From Marmoricola sp. (GTDB lineage: Bacteria; Actinomycetota; Actinomycetes; Propionibacteriales; Nocardioidaceae): a stretch of 46,411 nt of DNA. The stretch lies in the NCBI RefSeq assembly GCF_025965085.1, contig NZ_JAOPXP010000136.1, positions 1 through 46,411 on the forward strand, in the 5' to 3' direction. The translations under genes were made by a program, and so were the position numbers. Numbering within the stretch: the stretch's first letter is position 1; every line of letters begins with the position of its first letter. The notes under the pieces are model-generated. The model saw only the letters and a program-made list of their open reading frames with translations, did no database searches and was not told the DNA's origin. Positions 14,979 through 22,859 of this stretch are shown piece after piece.

Positions 14979-16409
14979 ATGGACTTCAAGGTTGCCGACC
15001 TGACCTTGGCCGACTACGGCCGCACCGAGATCGAGCTCGCCGAGCACGAGATGCCCGGCCTGATGGCGATGCGCGAGCGCTACGGCGCCGACAAGCCGCT
15101 CGCTGGGGCACGCATCGCCGGCTCACTCCACATGACCATCCAGACCGCCGTGCTCATCGAGACGCTCGTCGCGCTCGGCGCCGAGGTCCGGTGGGCCTCC
15201 TGCAACATCTTCTCCACCCAGGACCACGCGGCGGCCGCCGTCGTGGTGGGCCGCGAGGGCACCGCCGAGAACCCCCAGGGTGTTCCGGTCTTCGCGTGGA
15301 AGGGTGAGAACCTCGAGGAGTACTGGTGGTGCACCCAGCAGATCCTCGACTGGCCCGGCGACGAGCACCCCAACATGATCCTTGACGACGGTGGCGACGC
15401 CACGATGCTGCTGCACCTCGGGGTGCAGGCCGAGAAGACCGGTGTCGCACCCGACCCCGACACGGCCGGCAGCACCGAGCAGCGGATCGTCTTCCAGGTC
15501 CTCAACACCGTGCTCGCCGAGCGCGAGAACCACTGGACGCCGATCGCCAACTCGGTCAAGGGCGTCACCGAGGAGACCACCACCGGCGTGCACCGTCTCT
15601 ACGAGATGATGCGCGAGGGCTCGCTGCTCTTCCCGGCGATCAACGTCAACGACTCGGTCACCAAGTCGAAGTTCGACAACAAGTACGGCTGCCGCCACTC
15701 GCTGATCGACGGCCTCAACCGGGCGACCGACGTGCTCATCGGCGGGAAGGTCGCGGTCGTCTGCGGCTACGGGGACGTCGGCAAGGGCTGCGCCGAGTCG
15801 CTGCGGGGCCAGGGCGCCCGCGTCATCGTCACCGAGATCGACCCGATCTGCGCGCTGCAGGCGGCGATGGACGGCTACCAGGTCGACACCCTCGAGAACG
15901 CCCTGCCCCACGCGGACATCATCATCACCGCGACCGGCAACAAGGACGTCGTGACGATCGACCACATGAAGTCGATGAAGCACAACGCGATCGTCGGCAA
16001 CATCGGTCACTTCGACAACGAGATCGACATGGCCGGCCTCGAGGCGCCGGGCGTCGCGGAGCGCAAGAATGTCAAGCCGCAGGTCGACCTGTGGACGTTC
16101 CCGAACGGCAACGCGGTCATCATCCTGTCCGAGGGTCGCCTGATGAACCTCGGCAACGCCACGGGCCACCCGTCGTTCGTGATGTCGAACTCCTTCACCA
16201 ACCAGGTGCTCGCGCAGATCGAGATCTTCACCAAGACCGAGGAGTACCCCGTCGGCGTCTACGTGCTGCCCAAGCACCTCGACGAGGAGGTCGCCCGCCT
16301 GCACCTCGGTGCGCTCGGCGTCCACCTGACGACCTTGACCGAGGACCAGGCTGCCTACCTCGGCATCCCCCAGCAGGGTCCGTACAAGTCCGAGCACTAC
16401 CGGTACTGA
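14979..16409 (+). CDS. sahH: Adenosylhomocysteinase (S-adenosyl-L-homocysteine hydrolase)
   Basis: A 476-residue cytosolic enzyme that splits SAH into adenosine and homocysteine with tightly bound NAD, keeping methylation reactions going. Visible signatures are [31 protein letters not shown], the substrate-site region [20 protein letters not shown] and the NAD-binding glycine motif [13 protein letters not shown]. The C-terminus KSEHYRY is the usual Lys-Tyr end that contacts NAD of the neighbouring subunit. ATG 14979 has AAGGA at 14968-14972. The mycobacterial-type insertion is present, given the length. mtrA begins 11 bp downstream; the tmk gene found between them in mycobacteria is missing. 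Confidence 0.97.
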   Translation: MDFKVADLTLADYGRTEIELAEHEMPGLMAMRERYGADKPLAGARIAGSLHMTIQTAVLIETLVALGAEVRWASCNIFSTQDHAAAAVVVGREGTAENPQGVPVFAWKGENLEEYWWCTQQILDWPGDEHPNMILDDGGDATMLLHLGVQAEKTGVAPDPDTAGSTEQRIVFQVLNTVLAERENHWTPIANSVKGVTEETTTGVHRLYEMMREGSLLFPAINVNDSVTKSKFDNKYGCRHSLIDGLNRATDVLIGGKVAVVCGYGDVGKGCAESLRGQGARVIVTEIDPICALQAAMDGYQVDTLENALPHADIIITATGNKDVVTIDHMKSMKHNAIVGNIGHFDNEIDMAGLEAPGVAERKNVKPQVDLWTFPNGNAVIILSEGRLMNLGNATGHPSFVMSNSFTNQVLAQIEIFTKTEEYPVGVYVLPKHLDEEVARLHLGALGVHLTTLTEDQAAYLGIPQQGPYKSEHYRY

Positions 16410-16420
16410 CGGGGACTCGC

Positions 16421-17140
16421 GTGGCGCTGCCGGAGGTCGTGGATCGGCCACGGGTCCTCGTCGTCGATGACGACGCGGCCCTGGCCGAGATGCTGACGCT
16501 CGTGCTGCGCAACGAGGGCTTCCTGAGCCACATCGTCGGACGCGGCGACGAGGCGATGGCGGCCTTCCGCGCCTTCCGGCCCGACGTCGTGCTGCTCGAC
16601 CTGATGCTGCCCGGCAAGGACGGCATCGACGTCTGTCGCGAGATCCGCGCCGAGTCCGGCGTGCCGATCGTGATGCTGACGGCACGCAGCGACACCGTCG
16701 ACGTGGTCGTCGGCCTCGAGTCCGGGGCCGACGACTACGTCGCGAAGCCGTTCAAGCCCAAGGAGCTGATCGCCCGCATCCGCGCGCGCGTACGCCGCTT
16801 CGAGGTGCCGACGCCCGAGGACCTCCACATCGGGGACCTCACCATCGACGTCGCCGGGCACGCGGTCACCCGTGACGGCAGGCCGATCGGGCTGACCCCG
16901 CTCGAGTTCGACCTGCTGGCGTGCCTGGCCCAGAACCCGCGCAAGGTCTTCACCCGGGAGGTCCTGCTCGAGCAGGTGTGGGGCTACCGCCACGCGGCGG
17001 ACACGCGTCTGGTGAACGTGCACGTCCAGCGGTTGAGGGCCAAGATCGAGGTCGACCCCGAGAACCCCACGATCGTGGTGACCGTTCGGGGCGTGGGCTA
17101 CAAGGCGGGCGTCGCAGATGAGCCGTCTCCCGGCGAGTGA
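16421..17140 (+). CDS. mtrA: OmpR-family response regulator MtrA
   Basis: A 239-residue response regulator with an N-terminal receiver (VLVVDDDAALAEML, phospho-acceptor D60 in VVLLDLMLPGKDG, conserved T in MLTARSD and K in YVAKPFKPKEL) and a C-terminal winged helix (LTPLEFDLLACLAQ, QVWGYRHAADTRLVNVHVQR, VRGVGYKAG). The near-identity of these stretches to mycobacterial MtrA, and the mtrB-lpqB context, identify it. It controls cell-wall turnover, septation and replication-linked genes. GTG 16421 has GGGG at 16411-16414 and gives a ~10-residue leader before the fold. It overlaps mtrB by 23 bp. It follows sahH by 11 bp, so read-through from the sahH promoter is likely. Confidence 0.95.
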   Translation: MALPEVVDRPRVLVVDDDAALAEMLTLVLRNEGFLSHIVGRGDEAMAAFRAFRPDVVLLDLMLPGKDGIDVCREIRAESGVPIVMLTARSDTVDVVVGLESGADDYVAKPFKPKELIARIRARVRRFEVPTPEDLHIGDLTIDVAGHAVTRDGRPIGLTPLEFDLLACLAQNPRKVFTREVLLEQVWGYRHAADTRLVNVHVQRLRAKIEVDPENPTIVVTVRGVGYKAGVADEPSPGE

Positions 17141-18743
17141 GCTGCTGAGGCAGCTGCGCGGCCTTCCTGGCAGCGTGCTCACCTTCTGGCGCCGGTCGCT
17201 GCGCACCCGCGTGGTGACCGCCATCGTCCTGCTGTGCGCCATCCTCGTGGGATCGGTGGGCTGGCTGGTGATGAGCCAGATCACCGACGGGCTGGTCAAG
17301 GCCCGGGTCGAGGCGTCGGTCGCCGAGGCGCGAACCGAGACCGACACCGCCCGGGAACGGCTGGGCTCGGCCGGCGGCAACGACTTCGATCCCGAGACCC
17401 AGCTGCGCCTGCTCGTGGAGAACCTGGTGGCCCGGGGAGAGGTCAAGGGCTTCGAGGTGGTGGTACTCGGCCCCGTCCGTGCCGGCAGCAACTTAGGCGG
17501 CGTACGCACCACCCCGGCGGTCGACGCGACCAGCGTGCCCGTGGAACTGCGACGCACCGTCGAGACCGGCGAGAACAGCCTCGTGTGGACCTACACGCGG
17601 ATCAGCTACACGCCGACGGCCGACGGCAGTCCACGACGCCCTTCGCAGCCCGGGGTCGCGGTCGGGTCCGCCGTCGTGCTTCCCTCCGACGGCGGGACCT
17701 ACGCGCTCTACTACCTGTTCCCCATGACGGAGGAGCAGCAGACGCTGCTGCTCCTGCGCCGGGTGCTGCTCACGTCCGGTCTCCTGCTGCTGGTCCTGGT
17801 CGCAGGAGTCGCCTGGGTGGTCACCAGGCAGGTGATCACGCCCGTGCGCCTGGCGCGCCGCGTCGCCGAACGGATCGCCTCGGGCCGGCTCGAGGAACGG
17901 ATGCACGTGGCCGGAGAGGACGACATCGCCCGGCTGGCGATGTCGTTCAACCAGATGGCCGAGGCGCTGCAGTCGCAGATCCGCAAGCTGGTGGAGCTCT
18001 CCCGCGTGCAGCGGACCTTCGTCTCCGACGTCTCCCACGAGCTGCGCACGCCGCTGACGACCGTACGGATGGCCGGCGACGTCCTGCACGACGCCAGAGC
18101 GAGCTTCGACCCCGTGACGGCCCGGGCCGCCGAGCTCCTGCAGACCGAGCTCGACCGTTTCGAGAACCTGCTCGGCGACCTCCTCGAGATCAGCCGCTTC
18201 GACGCCGGGGCGGCCGCCCTCGACCTCGAGGACACGAACCTGTGCGACGTGGCCCACCGCGTCGTGGCCGCGACCGCGCCGATGGCGCTGCAGCGTGGCG
18301 TGACGGTACGCATCGTCGACGACGGCGTGTTCATGGCTCAGGCGGACGCACGCAGGGTGGAACGGATCGTCCGCAACCTGGTGACCAACGCGATCGACCA
18401 CGCCGACGCGGGAGGTGTGACGCTGCGCCTGGCCAGCGATGGCGGGGCCACGGCGCTCACCGTCCGCGACCACGGGATCGGGCTGCAGCCGGGTCAGTCC
18501 GCGATGGTGTTCAACCGGTTCTGGCGAGGCGATCCGGCGCGTGCCCGCACGACGGGTGGCACCGGACTGGGCCTCGCGATCGCGCTGGAGGACGCCCGGC
18601 TGCACGGCGGCTGGCTGCAGGCGTGGGGCACACCGGGGGAGGGTGCGCAGTTCCGGTTGACCCTGCCGCGACGCGCCGGCGACCCGCTGACGCACAGCCC
18701 GCTGCCGCTCGTGCCCGAGGACGTCCGCGAGGGGGTCACATGA
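17118..18743 (+). CDS. mtrB: Sensor histidine kinase MtrB
   Basis: A 541-residue membrane kinase, the partner of MtrA. First membrane segment near residues 32-52 (AIVLLCAILVGSVGWLVM), an extracytoplasmic domain of about 165 residues, second segment near 217-237 (LLTSGLLLLVLVAGVAWVV), then HAMP (RRVAERIASGRLEERM), HisKA with H307 in VSHELRTPLTTVRM, and HATPase with RNLVTNAIDHA (N box), VRDHGIGLQP (G1) and TGGTGLGLAIA (G2). The sensor domain carries YTRISYTP and a charged coil (EARTETDTARERLG). ATG 17118 overlaps the mtrA end by 23 bp, and the stop overlaps the lpqB start (ATGA). LpqB is known to modulate MtrB in mycobacteria. Confidence 0.95.
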   Translation: MSRLPASELLRQLRGLPGSVLTFWRRSLRTRVVTAIVLLCAILVGSVGWLVMSQITDGLVKARVEASVAEARTETDTARERLGSAGGNDFDPETQLRLLVENLVARGEVKGFEVVVLGPVRAGSNLGGVRTTPAVDATSVPVELRRTVETGENSLVWTYTRISYTPTADGSPRRPSQPGVAVGSAVVLPSDGGTYALYYLFPMTEEQQTLLLLRRVLLTSGLLLLVLVAGVAWVVTRQVITPVRLARRVAERIASGRLEERMHVAGEDDIARLAMSFNQMAEALQSQIRKLVELSRVQRTFVSDVSHELRTPLTTVRMAGDVLHDARASFDPVTARAAELLQTELDRFENLLGDLLEISRFDAGAAALDLEDTNLCDVAHRVVAATAPMALQRGVTVRIVDDGVFMAQADARRVERIVRNLVTNAIDHADAGGVTLRLASDGGATALTVRDHGIGLQPGQSAMVFNRFWRGDPARARTTGGTGLGLAIALEDARLHGGWLQAWGTPGEGAQFRLTLPRRAGDPLTHSPLPLVPEDVREGVT

Positions 18744-20500
18744 GCGCCCGCAGGACCTCGCACCCGCGAACCGCCCTGGTCGCACTGCTCCTGCTGGTCG
18801 CATCGGCGCTGGCAGGCTGCACCACGCTCCCCGAGTCGGGCCCCGTGCACCGGCAGGCTGTCGACCCGTCCGAGCAGCCGTTGGACGCGCCCTACTTCAA
18901 CCCGCCCGGACCCGCGAAGGACGGCAGCCCCGCTGCCATCGTCTCCGGCTTCCTCGTCGCCATGCAGGCCAACCCGCTGAGCACCTCCGTCGCGCGGGAG
19001 TTCCTCTCCGAGCGGGCCAAGACGACCTGGAAGCCCAACCGGGGCACGATCGTCTACGAGGCCTCCACCGTGCTGCCGACCCGGACCGGCGCCACCGTCC
19101 GCCTCGCCGACACCCGGCGCCTCGACGCCCGCGGCGGCTGGCGCGGCAGCTCACCCGGCCGCTCCGAGGACCTGGACATCAGCCTGGTCTCCGAGGGGGG
19201 TCAGTGGCGCGTCGACAACCCGGTCAACGCGCTGGTGGTGCCGACGCCGTTCTTCGACCGCAGCTTCGAGCGGTTCAACCTCTACTTCTTCGACCAGACC
19301 GGGCGCGTGCTGCTGCCCGACCCGGTGTTCATCCCGAGGGGGCAGCAGACCGCGACGAACCTGGTGCGGGGCCTGCTCGCCGGGCCGGGCGCGACGATCG
19401 GCGAGATCAGCCGCTCGGCCCTCCCCGTGCGCACCGACCTCGACCTCTCGGTGGTGGTCACCGGGAGCGGTGTCGCCGAGGTACCGCTGTCCCGCGAGTT
19501 GCTGCAGGCTTCGCCTGCCGAGATCTCACGGGCCGTCGACCAGCTCGCCTGGACGCTGCGCCAGGTCCCCGACATCGAACGGGTGCGCATCACGGTCGAC
19601 GGCGCGCCGGTCCCGCTGCCCGGCGGCCGCATCGACGCCCCGGTGACCTCGGGGTCGGGGCTCGACGCCGCCGGCACCTCGGAGTCCGCGCTGTGGGGCC
19701 TGCGTGGCGGGCGGGTCGTGGAGCTCACGGCCGCCAACGCCCGAGTCGACGGTCCGCTCGGCGGTCCCGGCTACTCCATGCGCAGCCTGGCCGTCAGCGA
19801 GGCGCCACGCCGGATCGCCGCAGTCTCGGGCAACGGCACGACCGTCTTCGTCGCACCCGCACAGGGAGGGTCGGCCGCCTCCGAGGTCTCGCGTCCCGTT
19901 CTCCATGGCACGGACGTGCTGCGGCCGTCGTACGACATGTTCGGTGACCTGTGGCTGGTGGACCGCACCCACAGTGGTGCCCGGGTGCTGCTGGTCAGCG
20001 GTGACGAGACGCGCGAGGTGCAGGTTCCCGGCGTCACCGGGACCGACGTCTCGGCGTTCTCGGTCGCGCGCGACGGGAGCCGCCTCGTCGTGGCGTACGC
20101 CGGGAGCCCGGCACCGCCGATCCGGGTGACCGACATCCTGCGCACCGACGAGGGGACGGTCTCCGGGGCCGGGCAGTCCCAGACGTTCTCGCCCGGTCTC
20201 GCGGACGCGGCCCGGATCGTCGACATCGGCTGGCGCGACCCGGCGACGTTGGCCGTGCTCAGCCGTGCGACCGCCGAGACCAGCCGGGTGGACTTCATCT
20301 CCGCGGACGGCTCGCCCACCGCCCCCACCCTGGTCGAGCCCAGCGTGTTCCGAGGTGCGACGCAGGCGATGGTCGTGGTGCCCGACGCATCCTTGCCGTT
20401 GCGCCTGATCACTCCCGACCAGAGGCTCTACACGGTGAGCAGCAACGGGAGCTGGCCGCGGACGAGCTCCAACGTCGAGGCGGCCGCCTACGCGCGCTGA
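18740..20500 (+). CDS. lpqB: Lipoprotein LpqB with GerMN domain
   Basis: A 586-residue lipoprotein. The signal peptide (LVALLLLVASALAGC) ends in a lipobox with C27 as the lipidated residue. An N-terminal domain (PAAIVSGFLVAMQANP, FLSERAKTTWKPNRGTIVYE) is followed by the GerMN region (LLPDPVFIPRGQQTATNLVR, LLAGPGATIGEISRSALP, DLSVVVTGSGVAEVPLS) and a C-terminal beta-propeller-like part (LRRIAAVSGNG-like repeats, YDMFGDLWLVDRTHSGARVL). In mycobacteria LpqB binds the MtrB sensor domain and affects MtrA phosphorylation. Coupled to mtrB by an ATGA overlap. A weak hairpin (20512-20526) follows the stop. Confidence 0.94.
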   Translation: MSARRTSHPRTALVALLLLVASALAGCTTLPESGPVHRQAVDPSEQPLDAPYFNPPGPAKDGSPAAIVSGFLVAMQANPLSTSVAREFLSERAKTTWKPNRGTIVYEASTVLPTRTGATVRLADTRRLDARGGWRGSSPGRSEDLDISLVSEGGQWRVDNPVNALVVPTPFFDRSFERFNLYFFDQTGRVLLPDPVFIPRGQQTATNLVRGLLAGPGATIGEISRSALPVRTDLDLSVVVTGSGVAEVPLSRELLQASPAEISRAVDQLAWTLRQVPDIERVRITVDGAPVPLPGGRIDAPVTSGSGLDAAGTSESALWGLRGGRVVELTAANARVDGPLGGPGYSMRSLAVSEAPRRIAAVSGNGTTVFVAPAQGGSAASEVSRPVLHGTDVLRPSYDMFGDLWLVDRTHSGARVLLVSGDETREVQVPGVTGTDVSAFSVARDGSRLVVAYAGSPAPPIRVTDILRTDEGTVSGAGQSQTFSPGLADAARIVDIGWRDPATLAVLSRATAETSRVDFISADGSPTAPTLVEPSVFRGATQAMVVVPDASLPLRLITPDQRLYTVSSNGSWPRTSSNVEAAAYAR

Positions 20501-20561
20501 ACCGGTTCGCGGCCACAACCAGTGGCGGACACGGGGCCGTCCACAGCCTCGCGCGGGTCGG

Positions 20562-21293
20562 ATGACCTGGGAGCGTGCTCTCCTCCACGATGTCGTGGTG
20601 CTCGACTGGTGGCTCGACCTCGTGCACGGTGCGCGATGTGTCGGGTGCGCGGCGCCGGGTCGTTCCCTGTGCCGTGACTGCGCGTCCCGGCTGCCGGTGA
20701 GGGGCAGGCCGGCGCGTCCCACACCCTGCCCCGAGGGCCTGGCCGCCTGCTTCGCCGCGGGGGAGTACGACGACCTCCTGCGCGCCATGGTCCTGGCGCA
20801 CAAGGAGCACGGCACGTTCTCGCTCGCCGCTCCACTGGGCCACGCCCTCGCCGCGGCGGCCACCACGGCCCTGGACCCCGCTGGCCTGACCGTGCTCGTC
20901 CCGGTGCCGTCGCGCCCGTCGGTGGTCCGCGCCCGGGGGCACGACCCGGTGCTCCGGATCGCACGCCGGGCCGCACGTCGACTACGGGGGAGCGGACATC
21001 GCGTGCGGGTGGACCAGGTGCTCGAGCAACGCGGGGCGGTGCACGACCAGACCGGCCTGTCCGCGGGCCAGCGGGCGGCCAACCTCGTCGGCTCCATGGG
21101 CGTCCGGGCCACGGCGAGGCGGGCGCTGGCACGCAGCGGTGCCCTGTCCCTGCTGCTGTGCGACGACGTGCTCACCACCGGCGCGACGGCCCGCGAGGCC
21201 CAGCGTGCGCTGGAGGAATCAGGCCTCCCGGTGCGTGCGGTCGTGACCGTCGCCGCCACCCGCAAGCGCCTACCAGCGAGGCGCGCGCCGTGA
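20562..21293 (+). CDS. ComF family protein (phosphoribosyltransferase-like)
   Basis: A 243-residue cytosolic protein of the ComF/GntX family. An N-terminal Cys4 zinc finger is visible (CVGCAAPGRSLCRDC, Cys pairs near residues 26-40), then a phosphoribosyltransferase fold with VLVPVPSRPSVVRARGHDP, the QTGLSAGQRAANL stretch and the PRPP loop LLLCDDVLTTGATAREA. In competent bacteria ComF takes part in DNA uptake; in actinobacteria (Rv3242c) the role is unclear. No competence genes are present in this window. It lies 61 bp after lpqB in the conserved mtrAB-lpqB-comF-hpf order. The start ATG 20562 has a poor ribosome-binding site (CGGG), so translation may be weak. Confidence 0.9.
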   Translation: MTWERALLHDVVVLDWWLDLVHGARCVGCAAPGRSLCRDCASRLPVRGRPARPTPCPEGLAACFAAGEYDDLLRAMVLAHKEHGTFSLAAPLGHALAAAATTALDPAGLTVLVPVPSRPSVVRARGHDPVLRIARRAARRLRGSGHRVRVDQVLEQRGAVHDQTGLSAGQRAANLVGSMGVRATARRALARSGALSLLLCDDVLTTGATAREAQRALEESGLPVRAVVTVAATRKRLPARRAP

Positions 21294-21360
21294 GACGTCG
21301 ACCCGAGCCGACGGGGGCCACGAGCAGGGGGGCGCCCTGTCGCTTTCAGGGGCCGGGGAC

Positions 21361-21436
21361 TAGCGTCTTGACATGGAGCGGATCCTGGCTGACGGGAGAC
21401 TCCGAGCAACCAGGTAGCTCACGTCGACTCGTCAAG
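21361..21436 (+). ncRNA. Nested inverted repeats in the hpf upstream region (candidate structured leader)
   Basis: Three pairs of complementary segments nest correctly: CTTGAC (21367-21372) with GTCAAG (21431-21436), GAGC (21376-21379) with GCTC (21417-21420), and CCTGG (21384-21388) with CCAGG (21410-21414). The structure ends 19 nt before the AGGAGGT ribosome-binding site. TAGCGT at 21361-21366 could be the -10 element; if so, the start site near 21373 would exclude the outer 5' strand. Structured RNAs upstream of raiA/hpf genes (raiA motifs) are known in Actinobacteria; I cannot confirm a match. Confidence 0.4.
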
Positions 21437-21467
21437 CAGCAGTTTGTCGATCACCAGGAGGTCTGCG

Positions 21468-22079
21468 ATGGATGTTGTGGTCAGCAGCCGACACTGCGAG
21501 GTGTCGGAGCGATTCCGGGAACACGTCGAGGAGAAGCTCTCTCGACTGGAGAAGCACGATCACCGGATCATCCGGGTGGACGTGCTCCTGGAGAAGGAGG
21601 TCCGGGCCCGGGAACCGGAGAGGGCCGTACGCGTGGAGCTGACCGCGAAGTCCCGAGGACCCATCGTCCGCGCCGAGGCCTGCGCCGAGGACAAGATGGC
21701 TGCGCTCGACCTGGCCCTGGACAAGATGGCCTCCCAGATGCGTCGCGCCGCCGACCGACGCAAGGTGCACCGCGGCCAGCACAAGCCGGAGTCCCTCGGC
21801 GAGGCCATGGCCCGGGCCGTGCCCCCGGAGGCCGGGCAGGCCGACGACGAGATCGTCGAGCGCAAGGTCGGCCCCGTCACGGTGGACGGCGACGGCCCCC
21901 TCGTCGTACGCGAGAAGACGCACGTCGCCTCGCCGATGACCCTCGAGCAGGCGCTCTACGAGATGGAGCTGGTCGGTCACGACTTCTACCTGTTCGTCGA
22001 CAAGGAGACCGAACGAGCCTCCGTCGTCTACCGCCGCCGCGGCTACGACTACGGGGTCATCGCGCTCGACGTGAGCTGA
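21468..22079 (+). CDS. hpf: Ribosome hibernation promoting factor, long form
   Basis: A 203-residue ribosome-binding protein. The N-terminal HPF/RaiA domain (VVVSSRHCEVSERFREHVEE through ALDLALDKMASQMRRAADRR) binds the 30S decoding region and tRNA sites. The C-terminal domain (VREKTHVASPMTLEQALYEM, HDFYLFVDKETERASVVYRR) mediates dimerisation to 100S ribosomes. ATG 21468 is set by a perfect AGGAGGT (21456-21462), 5 nt upstream, the strongest ribosome-binding site in the window; this suggests high expression when transcribed. A 16-bp-stem terminator follows directly, so it appears monocistronic. Position between comF and the response regulator is conserved in actinobacteria. Confidence 0.95.
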   Translation: MDVVVSSRHCEVSERFREHVEEKLSRLEKHDHRIIRVDVLLEKEVRAREPERAVRVELTAKSRGPIVRAEACAEDKMAALDLALDKMASQMRRAADRRKVHRGQHKPESLGEAMARAVPPEAGQADDEIVERKVGPVTVDGDGPLVVREKTHVASPMTLEQALYEMELVGHDFYLFVDKETERASVVYRRRGYDYGVIALDVS

Positions 22080-22133
22080 TCGGGTCACCCGACCAGCGTG
22101 GGCGTGGTCACAACGGGCCACGCCCCGCTGGTC
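22080..22133 (+). terminator. Strong double hairpin after hpf
   Basis: First comes a short palindrome TCGGG-TCA-CCCGA (22080-22092) immediately after the stop. Then a long stem follows: GACCAGCG (22091-22098) plus GGGCGTGG (22100-22107) pair with CCACGCCC (22118-22125) plus CGCTGGTC (22126-22133). This gives 16 pairs with one bulged T and a 10-nt loop. The two share two bases, so they may compete. No T-run. Confidence 0.8.
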
Positions 22134-22163
22134 CCTCCGTGTCCAAACTGGGCGTTCCTCTGC

Positions 22164-22169
22164 CATAGT
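22164..22169 (+). promoter_or_regulatory. -10 hexamer CATAGT, leaderless promoter of the response regulator gene
   Basis: CATAGT ends 6 nt before ATG 22176, with no ribosome-binding site. It lies just after the hpf terminator, so the regulator is separately transcribed. Confidence 0.45.
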
Positions 22170-22175
22170 GAGCGA

Positions 22176-22859
22176 ATGGTCGCTGAGGGCACATCTGCCG
22201 CCGTGGAGCCCGTTCGTGTCGTCGTCGTCGACGACCAGGAGCTCTTCAGGCGTGGACTGACGATGTTGCTCGGCGTCGAGCCGGGCATCCAGGTCGTCGG
22301 CGAGGCGGGGGACGGCATCAGCGCCACCGACATCGTGGTCTCGACGGTGCCCGACGTGGTGCTCCTCGACGTGCGCATGCCCAAGCGCTCCGGCCTGCAG
22401 GCCTGCATCCAGATCAAGGAGCTCGTGCCGAGCGTCAAGATCATCATGCTCACCGTCAGCGACGAGGAGGGCGACCTCTACGAGTCGGTGAAGAACGGAG
22501 CGTCCGGCTACCTGCTCAAGGACTCCTCGATCGACGAGGTGGCGCAGGCCGTGCGCGTCGTGGCCGAGGGCCAGTCGCTGATCAGCCCGTCGATGGCGGT
22601 CAAGCTGATCGACGAGTTCAAGGAGATGGCCCGCACCGACCGCGAGCAGGTGATGACGCCGCGGCTGACCGAGCGCGAGCTCGAGGTCCTGCGCCTGGTC
22701 GCCAAGGGCATGAACAACCGAGACGCGGCGCGGCAGCTGTTCATCAGCGAGAACACCGTGAAGAACCACGTGCGCAACATCTTGGAGAAGCTGCAGCTGC
22801 ACTCGCGCATGGAGGCGGTCATGTACGCCGTCCGAGAGAAGCTCCTCGACATCCCGTGA
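22176..22859 (+). CDS. NarL/LuxR-family response regulator
   Basis: A 227-residue regulator. Receiver domain: VVVVDDQELFRRGLTMLL, phospho-acceptor D65 in VVLLDVRMPKRSG, MLTVSDEEGDLYESVKNGAS and the LLKDSSIDEVAQAV end. LuxR-type HTH: LTERELEVLRLVAKGMNNRD, LFISENTVKNHVRNILEKLQ. ATG 22176 is placed by the leaderless -10 and by loss of protein-like sequence upstream. No histidine kinase is adjacent, so it is an orphan in this window. The stop overlaps the GTG start of the YcaQ-like gene (GTGA). The position after hpf is conserved in actinobacteria from memory. Target genes unknown. Confidence 0.92.
   Translation: MVAEGTSAAVEPVRVVVVDDQELFRRGLTMLLGVEPGIQVVGEAGDGISATDIVVSTVPDVVLLDVRMPKRSGLQACIQIKELVPSVKIIMLTVSDEEGDLYESVKNGASGYLLKDSSIDEVAQAVRVVAEGQSLISPSMAVKLIDEFKEMARTDREQVMTPRLTERELEVLRLVAKGMNNRDAARQLFISENTVKNHVRNILEKLQLHSRMEAVMYAVREKLLDIP

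Noticed and set aside
17234-18739. Open frame running through mtrB in the frame of lpqB
   Set aside because: The translation is Arg/Gly/Pro-rich and the lipoprotein signal peptide clearly begins at 18740.
21368-21373. TTGACA as the -35 of the hpf promoter
   Set aside because: No acceptable -10 hexamer lies 16-19 bp downstream. The sequence is better explained as part of the inverted repeat.
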